A stretch of DNA of 64,000 nucleotides from Paramacrobiotus metropolitanus (Eukaryota; Tardigrada; Eutardigrada; Parachela; Macrobiotidae): assembly GCF_019649055.1 (NCBI RefSeq), contig NW_026570316.1:516471-580470 (forward strand), written 5' to 3'. This document shows, piece after piece, positions 32,401 to 43,835 of the stretch. Positions within the stretch are counted from its first letter, which is position 1. Every line of letters starts with the position of its first letter. The translations under genes were made by a program, and so were the position numbers. A model generated the notes under the pieces. It had not been told where the DNA came from. It did not search any database and worked only from the letters and a program-made list of their open reading frames with translations.

Positions 32401-34846
32401 ACAAGTATGAATTCTTGAATTATGTGGTATTATTATAATGGTAAGTTCTGCCCAGAAAATTATTGGTCTGAATTGCGAGGCAACGTTGTGGTTAAATGGT
32501 GAGGCTTGTCTTCGAGAGTACGGCTTCTGCATCGCATCGTGCAGATTGATGTTTAGTTTAGTGACATGATACTAACATGTAGCGAAAAAAACGGAATTTG
32601 TTTTAAAAACTACGAAACTCCTAACAAACAAACTGTTAACGTATTAATTTTTTAGAAACTACGAAACTCATAATTCTAGAAAAATGAAATGCTTCTGAAT
32701 AAAATAAAAAACTGATTTCGGAGTAAAATGAATTATTTCTGAATTATTCTGAGGGAGTTTTGTTCGCAGTCTCGGCGGTGGCAGAGAACAGACGTATTCT
32801 ATTAAGTAACGTACCTGCGTTTTGTGTAGACGGTGCGGGTGTTTATGGTGGAGACGCGGGGAGTGTAAAGTGGAATTCCACGGACACGAGCACGTGGTGG
32901 AGTGTCTGGCCTGGGCGCCGCTCTCCTCATCGGCCCATATTCTGGAAGCGGCCGGAGCAGATGTAAGTTGGATATAGTAGTTGCTTTTTAAAGTTGGTTT
33001 TCTTTCTGTTCCGGATTGGTTTGTTTTATTCGGCTGCGATGGTTGTATCGCTTTAAAATTGTTTAAATTGTTTCCCGTAGCATATATGCAGCTTGTGCGT
33101 ATCCGAATTGATTGTTTAATTTATAATGATTCGCGGTGATCGTATAGGTGATTTCTGAAAATTCTCATGATTTGCCAATATTTTTTAAATTAAATACTAA
33201 AATATTTGTTTTGTTTTGAGAGACAGTGTTTTGTCTGTATATTTTCGCAGAGCATCCGATTTTTATTGGTGGTAATTCTTATTTCTATGTGCCTTTTTAT
33301 TTGTAAAATGTTTCTTCGCAGTGGATCATTGTAATATATGATCATCAGAGGGCGATTAGTGCCAGTTATAAACTGAAGTGTTTAATTGTTTCTGGTTGGC
33401 AGAATAAAGCGAGCAGAACGGGTCCTTTCCTCCTATCCGGTGGACGTGATAAAATGTTAAGGTTATGGGATGTCGGCGCGGGGACGTGTTTATTTGTTCT
33501 GGTAAGACGAAAATATACACATTAAAAAAAGGGGCATTCAAATTGCTTGAAAAATTAGCAAGCGTTGTTTGAAGCAGTAGTTATGTATATACACAGCAGT
33601 GGCTGACCGAGCCTGTTGGTCAGTCTAGCGGGCAGTGGGCAGCGATCGGGCCTGTCGGCGCAACTGAACTCATGTATGTATCACGGTTTAGTTGGTGCTG
33701 TCTGATGAGTGACGGTTTATTTAGTAATCACTAATACTGCCGAGTTACGTTACAGTATTTGACATTTTGACTGATATTTTATGTACGAGTATAAAGTAAT
33801 TATTATCTGTGGAAATGCTGTACTTCGAAGTACAGTATGTATGTTGCAAAGTGTTTGGTATACACAACGGAGTTTCGTAGTGAAAAGGCATAAAATAATT
33901 GAATTCCGTAGGTTCTGTTGCTTTCGTAAGATCCGTACTGGTCAAAAATGTTTGGGATGTTGTTACAATTTATATTTAATGATGCGAAGTTTTTTTTATG
34001 ATTTGGGGCGTGCGTCGAAGGGTTTCGTAGTGACCTTTTCCCCTATCGCTTTGTGATTTCTGTTGAATATCTTTGATGTGGATGTGCTGTTTAATTGAGT
34101 GACACGGTTTTTTTGTTTGTGTTCGACAGAGCGGCCACGATAACTGGGTGCGCGGCGTGGTATTCCATCCGTACGGGAAGTACATTGTCAGTGCGTCGGA
34201 TGATAAAAGCATCAGAATCTGGGATATTAAAAACAAACGTTGCCATAAAACGCTGGATGCTCATGATCACTTTTGCACTACTGTTGGTAAGTAATACGGA
34301 TTGCCTTGTTCCGTTTTACGTGACTGCTCGCTTTATTTCGGCATACGATGCGTATCTTGTATTTAACTGTTTATTGCCGTTACCTCACCGTAAAATTGTA
34401 TTATTTCGCTATTTTTCGAAACTGTTGTACTTTGAAAACATGCGTTTCAAACCGCAATTTTTAATTCTGTATTTTGTTAGTTTTTATGATGTAAAGAAAT
34501 AGAATCTGCGCAGTTAGAAAACAATTAAAAATCTTGAACAAGGCACTGCATAATTCTCCTGTAATTTTTAGTATCACAAAAACGATGGTGTTCAGTTGGA
34601 ACTTTCACTTTGATTATTCTTTTTTGATAAGTTGAAAACTTGCGTAAGCGTAAATACATTTTTAATACATTGTTTAATAAGACAGAATTATGACAGAATG
34701 TATTTTCGGATTGTTTGATTTTGATTTAATTGGTTTCCGCTTAATTGGTGGTGTTTTTTTCTTTTCTTGCAGATTTTCATAGATCGAATCCGTACGTTAT
34801 AACGGGGAGTGTGGATCAGTCAGTGAAGGTGTGGGAATGTCGTTGA
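26443..34846 (+). CDS. Lis-1: LIS1 / PAFAH1B1 dynein regulator (10 coding exons)
   Basis: Exons: 26443-26471, 28238-28316, 28484-28561, 29204-29410, 30367-30463, 31362-31633, 32830-32962, 33403-33501, 34130-34286, 34773-34846. All splice phases agree except that exon 7 is one base too long. Without that base the protein is 407 residues (human 410). LIS1 binds cytoplasmic dynein and the NudE adaptor and acts in nuclear migration and spindle positioning. A LisH dimerisation motif ([17 protein letters not shown]) spans about residues 11-40, a coiled coil about 60-85 ([26 protein letters not shown]), and seven WD40 repeats follow. WD ends visible are IWDYE, LWDMT, MWEVA, VFMVE (the Trp of repeat 4 is Phe), LWDVG, IWDIK and VWECR at the C-terminus. 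The first exon codes only 9 full codons, and its donor GTAAGT decides the start. Exon 7 has GGGG at 32858-32861 where the family needs GGG. Confidence 0.96.
31681..32295 (+). repeat. Three degenerate copies of an intronic repeat (LIS1 intron 6)
   Basis: Related segments at about 31681-31770, 31916-32020 and 32182-32295 share GGCGGCGGG...TGTTGTGTAAC and CGAAATAAA-GT-GAG-TATCGTAGTG blocks, spaced about 260 bp. It looks like an old, diverged tandem repeat with no coding content. Confidence 0.5.
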
Positions 34847-35184
34847 TGCGGATTTCAGGCGGTTGTCGGTTCGCTCTCGGGTGCCGTTTTAGAGTTTTTT
34901 TAGCAAAATGTTTGTGCGGTTGTTTTTTCTACTGAATTTACATGTGGTTTTTTTCTTCTTTTTTTTACAAAGGGAGCTTATCTGCTATATTTATTACTAC
35001 TGTTATTTGCTGCGCGGCTGGCCAGTTGGTGTGTGCGTTCTGTTCTTAACTGCGAAAACCGGGAGATCCGGCGAATTTCTCCCGGGAAAGATTTCTTTCG
35101 TTTTTGTTCGGCACGTTGCAGTTGGTGACTGGTTTGTGTCAAATTCACACACTGAGAAGAGCTAGTTTATCTGGTTGTGGTTGA

Positions 35185-35190
35185 AATAAA
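35185..35190 (+). terminator. Polyadenylation signal of LIS1
   Basis: AATAAA lies about 340 bp past the LIS1 stop, in a T-rich 3' region. It is the first good hexamer after the stop that I noticed. Confidence 0.5.
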
Positions 35191-36410
35191 TTATTTGGTT
35201 TTCTCAAATTAATTGTTTGGTTTGACGCAAATAGGCAAATTAACAGCATTTTTAATTTTAGCCAGAACACACAGTATCTTATCTAATTGCATAAAAACAA
35301 ATGACTTAAGAAGGCGCAGTGTTTTTTCACGCCGGCAGGATTTTTCCCTATAATTTTGGAAAAAGACAAATTTATTTTACCCAAGTAAAAAAAAATAAAG
35401 TAAATTCTACAACAGATTTACAAAGCATTCCTTTGCTATTAAATTGCAGGCAACATCATTGTTTTTTGTGCGAGTAAATTTATTGGCTTCGCTTACTAAT
35501 TTTACATTGGGGTTTAGATGTTTTGCTTACAGAAAAAATGACTGATGTGTCCGTAACACGGATCTAAATTCAACAAGTTAATTTGTCCTGTCGTCCAGAT
35601 TCACAATACACTGCAACCGGAAGTAATCAGCACTCTTTTACCGTCCTGCTGCGTTCGTCCATTTGCTCGTTTTTGTCCCAACTCGTAAGTATTCTCACCC
35701 AACTGCACCCGCGCACAGCAGGCGAGCACACGTACGTAGCCGGCAAAACGGCAATATTTACGCTAAAAATATTCACGATTCGTTGAAAAATTCAGTAAAG
35801 TTACGGAAACAAGAGGAACGATCTAGCAAATTGCTGCTGCTAAATGCCGGAAAAACAAATGGGTGGATATTTCCGTAGTAAACCGAAACTTTCCATAGAT
35901 TGGCTTATGTCGACATTCGTGACCCTTACACACACGGGCGTATCCGTAGAAAAGTAGCTGTTTTAAATTTCTTTTAAACGCGTGCGTACAAAGTTTCAGT
36001 ACTCCCTGAAATGTTTAGTGTTCGACTTTCCCGGCATAAATAAAAGGAAAACGTCCTCATTGCTGATTTTTACCAACGGGCATGCTCCCATTCCCGTCCT
36101 TGAATTTTTTCCAACATCATTCAAAATTTATATTCCCTGTATCCCCGTACTGCCAATCTGCGGGTTTAATGAGTCGCGGCTGTCGTTTTAATTCAGGGGA
36201 GCGGTCAACGTGCTGCATATTCCCTTTACAACCGGAAATCCTTTCCTGTCTTCAATAGACAACGCTGTATATACTGTACATCCACATTTACACATCGTAT
36301 CGCCCGCACCAACCTGGATATCCCGCTCATTATCACGTCTACGTAATATACAGAAAGGAGCGGGTTATTTTTATATGTGTTGCAATTATTCTCCATGAAT
36401 TGTGTACCGG

Positions 36411-36420
36411 CTATATAACC
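36411..36420 (+). promoter_or_regulatory. TATA box of the PISCF peptide gene
   Basis: CTATATAACC, preceded by ACCGG, lies 200 bp upstream of the ATG. A start about 30 bp downstream would give a 5' UTR of about 170 nt. A second TATA-like run at 36592-36602 is too close to the ATG to be the likely promoter. Confidence 0.5.
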
Positions 36421-36611
36421 CGGGCATATATGTCCGTTATAAAACTGCACCTAGATTGCGTTGCCGGTAGCGATTTGTAGAGGAATTTTAAATCTGCTCA
36501 GCGGCATCGAATTTCGGCATTTACCCGGTTTTCATTATCTCCCGTTTTGGTCAGTGATTAACGTTGCGAGGATATTACAGATACTTGTATAACCTATATA
36601 TAATTTGAGAA

Positions 36612-37969
36612 ATGGATTCTGCCAGTGTTGTATCCTTAATGCGTTGTTGGGTGGGATTGTTGGCATTGGTGTGCGTTACCACGGTGGTCAGTGGGCAGAC
36701 GTTTACGGGTGACCTTTTGAATAATGACGGCTATCGGCTGCGCTGGGGACCGGGAGTACCGACCATGTGGCCGATGCGGCTGCGTGCACAGGGTCAACCG
36801 CTGATTACCGTGCCGGAGCCGGTAATTGTGGAGAACGGGCCAGCGGAAAATGCAGCGCCAAGAGAAACGGTGAGATAAGGTTTTCGGATACTCCTGCGCG
36901 AAGGGGACACATATTTTACATAATTAGATATTCAATTGTACATGCGTTCACTGTATGTACGTGAAATATGCCTTCACAACGCCTTAATTATAATAAATTT
37001 ATTGCGCTTACATTTGAATTCAAAAAGATAAGACTGATGTATAAAATAAATGAATTTAAGAAAAGGTTATTATTGACTGTTTAATTTACGAAGGGTACAT
37101 TACCTAATTAGTAGATGGTGCTACGTAAAACGCCGACACGTGAGCGCTAGCAGAAGGTCGTGTAATGAGTACAATACAAGTACTCGTATATCAATATTAA
37201 CAGCGTGTTGCATGTTTTAAATAATCAACTGTGTAGCTTATTGTTAATTCATAACAACATTTTTGTACTGTTTGTTTGATGGTACCGCTCCATGGTGTTC
37301 TCAAAATACCTTAGTCGTATATAAGGCGAATTGAGCCGCGAAATTAGTGACAAATTACTGCATTAAGTGGGAATAACAAATATTTGTAGAGAAGTTAGTA
37401 ATTAAGTATTACACATGATATGCAGTATTTAAGAAAAACGAAGTTAAAGGTACAATATACAGACGGAACGATACAAAGGTCACGGATCGAAGCAGTGGAT
37501 ATATAAAATGACAAAAGTTTAAACATTTACTAATAATTTTTATGGACAAACGACTATATAATAATATAAAACGTTCAATCAAAGCGCGTATATACTGTAG
37601 TATTTATTGATATATTATTAGTAAAAGTGTAGGCACTGAAATGTTTTGTGCGCCATTCTATATACACATTGATAAAACTGTGATACCCAAAATCGCGCAA
37701 TAAATCACTTCAGTACAGAACAAAATTAAGGTACTTATTTTTTACGCACTGATCAAGTTAAGTTAATTAACGTAAGGTACTGTACCTTACAGATACCAAC
37801 CGAATTGGCAGAATCCGTTGTTGCCGATACTGTCCCGGACAGTGCACCGGCAGTGGATGCTAATCTGATGCAGACAATGGGCCGGAAACGCTCGGCGGCG
37901 GTGATGTGCTATATCAATCCCATTTCCTGTTTCGGCCGCTATCCCATGAGGAGGAACTTTGCCTACTGA
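36612..37969 (+). CDS. PISCF/allatostatin-C-like neuropeptide precursor (two exons)
   Basis: Exons 36612-36869 and 37793-37969 join at phase 0, giving a 144-residue prepropeptide. Residues 1 to about 28 are a signal peptide (hydrophobic WVGLLALVCVTTVV, then SG-Q). The propeptide ends with a basic site RKR (117-119), followed by SAAVMCYINPISCF (120-133). The ring C-Y-I-N-P-I-S-C with spacing C-X6-C and the PISCF ending are the hallmark of arthropod allatostatin C, a relative of somatostatin that acts through G-protein-coupled receptors and inhibits secretion in insects. Unusually, GR (134-135) and then YPMRRNFAY follow the F, where classical allatostatin C usually ends at F. This suggests cleavage at the R and C-terminal amidation, as in the related CCC-type peptides. 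A disulphide C125-C132 is expected. Exon 1 carries only the spacer peptide. Confidence 0.88.
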
Positions 37970-39615
37970 TGCCGCCTTAATTGGGCTGTTAATGGGAATT
38001 TCCAGTTTTTTCTTCTAGACCATTGCGAGTGTTGTATAAACATCATCATCTATAATTATTATCGCATTTTTATTTTTTAATTCTACTGTTTTATCATTGT
38101 TTCTTGGATTTTGCGCTAGCTTATTTACTCTAGTTTTTAAGCACTTATTAACCTAATTATAAATTATTGTCTATGATCACGTATGCTTCCATGGTATATA
38201 GTTGTTTATCGGGAAATAAACAAAACATTTATTTATTAGTTTTTCGCCATACTTTTACTGATTACATTTCCTAATTTATTCCTTGTTTATTGCTGCAATT
38301 TTAAAATAATACGTTACTCACCACAGTCACCAGGACCTCCCAAGTACAGAACTATCCCGGTAAAAATTTTAAAAAAACGTACTTCGCAGCCGTACAAAAT
38401 ATGATACAAAAATTGCAAAAAAAGTTTAGAAAATTACAAAAACAGACGCGAAAAAATCACGGATTTGCAACTACTATAATTATACAGCACATTAGTTTGA
38501 TAGAGGATCCGTGTTCCCTAATTACTGAAATTTCCGGTCGGGACCGGTAAGTTGTATTATTGCCAAGCAAATGCCAATTCCAACGTTTTACTTCTTACAA
38601 TCAGCTTCTTCATAATAGTATTTCCGTATTATTATCATGGAAAAGATACTCAAAAACGATCAAAATTCAAAAGAATATCTTTTTTGTCGACAGTGGAAAA
38701 TTTGAAACCGAACGGAAAAATTCTGACAGCTGATAATATTTTGGAACCAAAACAGAGCTACGAAAATGGAAGAGCCTGGCAGCGAAACATGAGAATGGAA
38801 TCCCAATTCTGAATGGAAATGGAAAGCACATTCGATTCTGCCCAAAAATTCAGGAAACGAGCGCAGTGTTGACTGTGTTGTTTCGGATTTTTAGTATTTT
38901 TTACTGTTGAATTTTAAAATAGACTTTTAAGGGTTTTATTCAAGATCTGTTTGGCAGAACTTGCGGTTAATTGGTGGGTTTCTGTTATCCTTAGCGAGCT
39001 TCGTCGCAGTGGGACACGAAACTGTTGCGGTAGTTGTTTGCAATCCTCCGAATACGCGTCCGTAGACGTTCCTTCTTTGTCTTCCTGCGCAAGAACCTGA
39101 GTGCCTCGCAGCATATCGTCTGACGCAGCTCACGCGTTGAGTTCCCTGTACTGTTCCGTGATTGTTTGGTGAGCGGACAGGGTTGTCGTACCATCCAGCT
39201 GTGTTTTTTGCAGCAACCAGGTTCGATTTTCCCTTTCCTTAACATTTTGTTTCTTTTCCGAGTACGGGATACAAATGCAAGTTAATAACAATCTAAAAGA
39301 TCTTGGTGTTGCAAGTTTTCGTAAATTCGTAAACAGTGGGTTTATAAGGCAAGCCTGCAACACTGCAGCATGTCTGCAGACTGTGCTGATTTTTAGTACC
39401 TGTTTTTGACGTTCTCCACAATCTTCAAGTTCTCTGTTCTATCTACACTTTTCGGATTTGTTTTGTGAATTTTATCGAAATCCTTTATGTAGTGTCTGTT
39501 CTCCGTTAGTAGGCGTCGCTTTTCTTCAGATCAGTGTGATAATGAACTCCACTTGCAGAAATTGAACGTACTGTGTTTCTTTTGCAGCCTCGCGCACATT
39601 CATCAGCAACGCAAA
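37970..39615. other. 3' UTR of the peptide gene, intergenic region, SUMO upstream
   Basis: This is AT-rich with no recognised gene. Minus-strand frames at 38936-39363 have no domain. The stretch just before 39616 (GCACATTCATCAGCAACGCA) is the likely SUMO 5' UTR. Confidence 0.45.
38215..38220 (+). terminator. Polyadenylation signal of the PISCF gene
   Basis: AATAAA lies about 245 bp past the stop codon in AT-rich sequence. Confidence 0.5.
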
Positions 39616-41680
39616 ATGTCCGCCGCCAACGGGAATTCCTCGTTGATATCCAATAATTCGTCGTCGGATGAATTTATCCAGCTCAAGTCAGTAAAATTTT
39701 GTTAATTACCATTCCGTATTCGCGGTTTCGAAGAGGGCTGTCAGTTTTGCTGCGAATATTATTTTAGTTTTTATGCTGAGAACTAATTACTAAAAAAACA
39801 TGTCGTTAAGTTATCGGTTTATTTTTAACTTGCTGACCGGTGAGTGCTACAGTATTTTCTATTCAAACATTCGCTATGATCGTTCTGATTCTAAATAAAA
39901 TTTACGATAAATTATAAGTAATTTAGCAGTGAAATTCTGGACTTGTAGTACCACGTAGCAAGTACCTATACTTAGTAAAGTGTACCGTCCTGTTGTACCG
40001 CATTTTTAAAAACATTTTTTTAAATCGTTTACACGATTTTAAGATGATGCGCCTGCGATTGAACGACGTCCTGGTCAGTCTGGTTAAGCTATATACAAAT
40101 ATTACATAATGCAAAAAAAATTAATATTTTTTCTTTTAAAACGATCGTGACAGATTGGGCTTTCTAGGTTGCACATAAATGTGCTGGCAGCAACTCCTCT
40201 TTATGTTATTAGTCATTGGTACTGGTACGAGTTATTAGTAAAGTTAAAGTACTGAATGGTTGGTTTGTGGGTTTCGCAGAGCCGTCGATCAGGAGAATAA
40301 TTCCGTCACCTTGAAAGTGAAAAAAGTCGTCCTCTTCCGGCGCATCATCGACGGCTACGCCCGGAAAAAAGGACTCGAACCCGCCAATATCCGCTTCACC
40401 GTGGACGGTATGCACTAAATGCAGGCACTATTTTCGGCTCGTATACAGTAAATCTTTGCTCAAATACCTGATTCGGTCGTTCATATTATTTAATAAAACA
40501 TTACTCGCTTACTTGCTTGTAAGAATCTCGGATACTCTAATCACCGATTGGCAGTTGGTCTGTTTTGTACTTTAATTTGACTTTAAATTGTTTAGCCTCT
40601 CGGGAAGATTTCGGTGTGCAAATCTAATAGGAAAATATAATTTTAATTAATTACTGTAAAACGAGAGGGCGGGTTCATCATATGCCCCTTACCTATGCCC
40701 CGACAGCTTTTTAGCATTTTAAAATCGATGTGCGAAGCAGGTGCGCGCTCGGTTTGCGTGCCGAAGTTGTCGCTATCGCATGCCACCCACGGGTGCTGCG
40801 CCAGATTCAAAAATCTTGCTGTTCGCTTCACTGTTTGCAATTTTAAAGAATTTTTTTACTGTAATTCTACTGCCCTCTAGAAAGCTTTTACTTACGTCCA
40901 ATCTGTAGAGGCTATAGCTTAAAAAATGCAGGAAAAAACTTTAATAAGGAAAATAGAAAGTTTAGTAAAAGTTTTCGGAGAAGCGAGATATCAACGATTA
41001 ACGCTTTTTGCGTTTAACATACTCTTCTACGGGGCAGTTTGCCATAGACTTGTATGCTAACTGCAATTTATTTAAGACGTTGATATCTCGTTTCTCCGAA
41101 AACTTTTTACTTGCAAACTTTTTATTTTCAATAATAAAAGTTTTTTCTGCATTTTTTGAGCTATAGGTTGAACAGATTGAATGAAACTGAAGGCTTTCGA
41201 AAAATACCGAACCTGCAGGGGTTGCCCAGTGCGCAGGACATTTGGCACACACATTTTCTGCAGCCGAAAAGCTGTCGGGGCATATAGTAAGGGGCATATG
41301 TTCATCCTGTGGAATTTCCCGTATTATCTTGATTTTTGAGATATTAATTTGTATCGAATTTGCATTGAATTACGATGGCGTGTGGGCCATTTATTATCAT
41401 ATTATTATACTGTCAACTTATGCGGCATTGTTTTCTGTTTAGGGACCCGTGTTCGCGATGATGATACTCCGACCAAGCTTGGTTTGGAAGATGGCGACGT
41501 GAGTGCGCCGTGCTTCGGATCGAATAGCTTTATTTCATAAAATTGCGATTTCGAATTATATAAATTTTCATGCATCTTAATTCTCACCTACCGTACAACT
41601 GCTTAGTCAGTGCATTCACGTATCACTTTTGATTTCAGATTATCGATGTTTATACCTACCAACAAGGCGGCGGATCCTGA
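39616..41680 (+). CDS. SUMO: SUMO (Smt3) ubiquitin-like modifier (four exons)
   Basis: Exons 39616-39686, 40280-40407, 41443-41498 and 41639-41680 join in phase to give 98 residues, the standard SUMO size. SUMO is conjugated to lysines of target proteins through E1 (Aos1/Uba2) and Ubc9. The Ser/Asn-rich flexible N-terminus (about 1-18) is followed by the beta-grasp fold: EFIQLKAVDQENNSVTLKVKK, then RFTVDG, DDDTPTKLGLEDGD and IIDVYTYQQ. The precursor ends GGGS; alignment with the usual QTGG end places maturation after the second Gly (residue 96), removing GS. I see no consensus SUMO-acceptor site (psi-K-x-E) in the N-terminus, so chain formation would resemble SUMO1 rather than SUMO2/3; this is inference. 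The exon 1 donor is at AA|GTCAGT, which keeps phase and gives LKAVDQ. Intron 2 contains the inverted-repeat element at 40674-41305. Confidence 0.95.
40674..41305. mobile_element. 622-bp inverted-repeat (MITE/fold-back) element in SUMO intron 2
   Basis: The element spans 40679-41300 and is flanked by TTCAT on both sides (40674-40678 and 41301-41305), a 5-bp target duplication. Terminal inverted repeats of about 33 bp start CATATGCCCCTTAC and end GACAGCTTTT (40679-40711 with 41267-41300). Inside is a second, longer inverted repeat of about 90 bp per arm (about 40913-41003 with 41074-41168), so a transcript would fold into a large stem. No transposase frame is present. Superfamily cannot be named from the termini alone. 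Confidence 0.85.
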
Positions 41681-43835
41681 AGACCCATTTTGAACGGGAA
41701 GGTCATGGGTTTTTAGAATGTTAATTGCCGCGGGGAATCCTTTGTACAGATTTATCTTAGTCCCGATCGCGGTGTTTTTTCGTTGGAAAAATGTGATGCT
41801 CATTGCCAGTAATTTGTACCACAGAATTTACAGATTGAGGAAGTGTAACCAGGAATTATTTGTGGTTGCTCAATTTTTAATGCGCGCGCGTTTCTGAATT
41901 TTCCGTTTGGCAATGGAGAATGTGATGTTGTTGCCTTTTGAATAAGTTGTTATCGGCATTGGTATGAGATTAAAAAAATTACCGTTTTGGCAGTGTGCAA
42001 TACGTTAAATAAAATTAGCAATTTTTCAAAAATTGAATAAATTACCCGTAGAGGTTAAAATAAAATTAGTCATTTTTAAATAAAAATAATAAAATTAGCC
42101 AGCTTACGGAATCAGTGTGAATCACTCTGCAAAATGACTTCCATTTCAAAATGACACTGTTAATAAATAATCAGGAATAACCCTGAGTTATTTAACAGTA
42201 CGACTACTGTAATAAAATAATAAACAAAATCATTCGTGCCAAGTCGCAGTCTTCCGTATATGCCACGGCTCGTCACGCCATCGGTCTTTGTCCCACTGCG
42301 TTTTCTCAGTTTTCTGTGGACTGCTCTGCAGCGACTACTCCGCGACTTTCGTCATGTTGTTCCGCATTTGAGATCTTCTGGCGTACAGTACCTTGCTGGA
42401 TTTTAATATCAGTTTTTTTCTCGTGGATTACCGGGATTATTTCTGTATATACGTAAATTGGAGTTTTATCCGCTTCCGCGCAGCGTTTACGGTAAGAAAA
42501 ATGCTCTCTGGATAACGCTCATTCAGCCTGCTTACGATTTATCTTGTTGAATTCAGTGACAATCCCTGTTCACAGCGCGGCTGCGACTGGTTAGATTACA
42601 GGGATGCCGTAGCATCAGCGAAATTTAATATGGAATTTTTATTTTTTCGTTTAATAGGCTTGTTTTATTTATTTTCGTTAATTTTCGCCTTTTGGTTTTT
42701 CCAAGGCCATATTTTTTTGCGTGATTATTATTGTAAAATCTAAAAATTAATGGGATTCACGATCCTTATCGACGTTAGTTTAGACATGGCATTTACATCC
42801 CATAGGAGCGATTTTTCCTGTTCCGTGCAGCGTGTGCGTGTGTGCCAGTGCGGCCAATGGCCTGATCGACCGCCGTTATCTGATCTGGAGAGTTGCTGAT
42901 TTGTACGCTTATCTCAGTTTATTGCCGCATTTTAATTTGCATGTTTTATTAGATTTATTTTCACAAACATCCGTATCACTAGGTTAAATTATACTGCATT
43001 TATTGTGAAAGATTTATTTCTGGATAAATATGTCGTTAATTCTTCACTAATAATGGGCGCACTTTGCCGGCGAAAAATGCGATAACGAAAATCAACAATT
43101 TCCCCTGCATTCTGGCAGAATTACGCGATCACGTTACAACGAAGAACGCAAGGCGTTTGTTTAGTAAATATTTGCCAATTTGGAGTCGGCTTCATTTTTG
43201 ATAAATTTCATAGCATGTGATAGTCCCGGAATGGTGAGCAATACTGGTGAAACACGGCGTGTTTGAAGGCTAGAAAATCTGAGATGATAAAATTCAGCAC
43301 CAGCAGTGCGATGAGTCAGCAGTATTTGTGCGCTGTGGTGGTTCGATGGCGAGAATAATTTAGCGGTTTAATTTTTATTTTTGGGAGATCAACTTCATTT
43401 TTTTATTCGAAGTTTATAACAATAAATTACGCTAAAAAAATTTAACTTCTTTTGCCTAGTTTTTATGCAAGCGTTTTCGTAGTTTGAATGTTTGATTTCC
43501 GGTGCAGCCAAACGCGCCATCCACCACTGCGGCGGCGATACAGTAGCGCAGTCATTCGACTGGTGCAGTCGTACTTTCATGGAAAACTGTATTTTTGGAC
43601 GACGGCGCATTGGACTCTCGTTGTCTGACTGTGTTTACAGCCGCAGCTGGGCTCGCTGAATAATTCATGCGTTTTGTCGCGCAGGCGGTGGAAGAGTGTA
43701 TGTTTGATGAAACCATCGCATGTGTAATTGGCGTAGCCACTCGCTTTGATTCGCGTTCTGAGTGCTGTATCACGTTGCAGAATCGGGTGCGTTGCTCCAG
43801 TGATCTGAATCCGTGTGGAGGACTATTTGGACAAA
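41681..43835. other. SUMO 3' UTR, intergenic region and upstream of the CBM48 gene
   Basis: An AATAAA-rich AT tract lies at about 42005-42080. The part from about 43500 to 43835 is GC-richer and is probably promoter or 5' UTR of the next gene. No gene is recognised. Confidence 0.45.

Larger units (their letters stand above)
34847..36611. other. LIS1 3' UTR and intergenic region
   Basis: The LIS1 3' UTR occupies the left part. Short plus-strand frames between 35580 and 36400 show no domain. The right end holds the TATA box and 5' UTR of the PISCF peptide gene. Confidence 0.5.
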
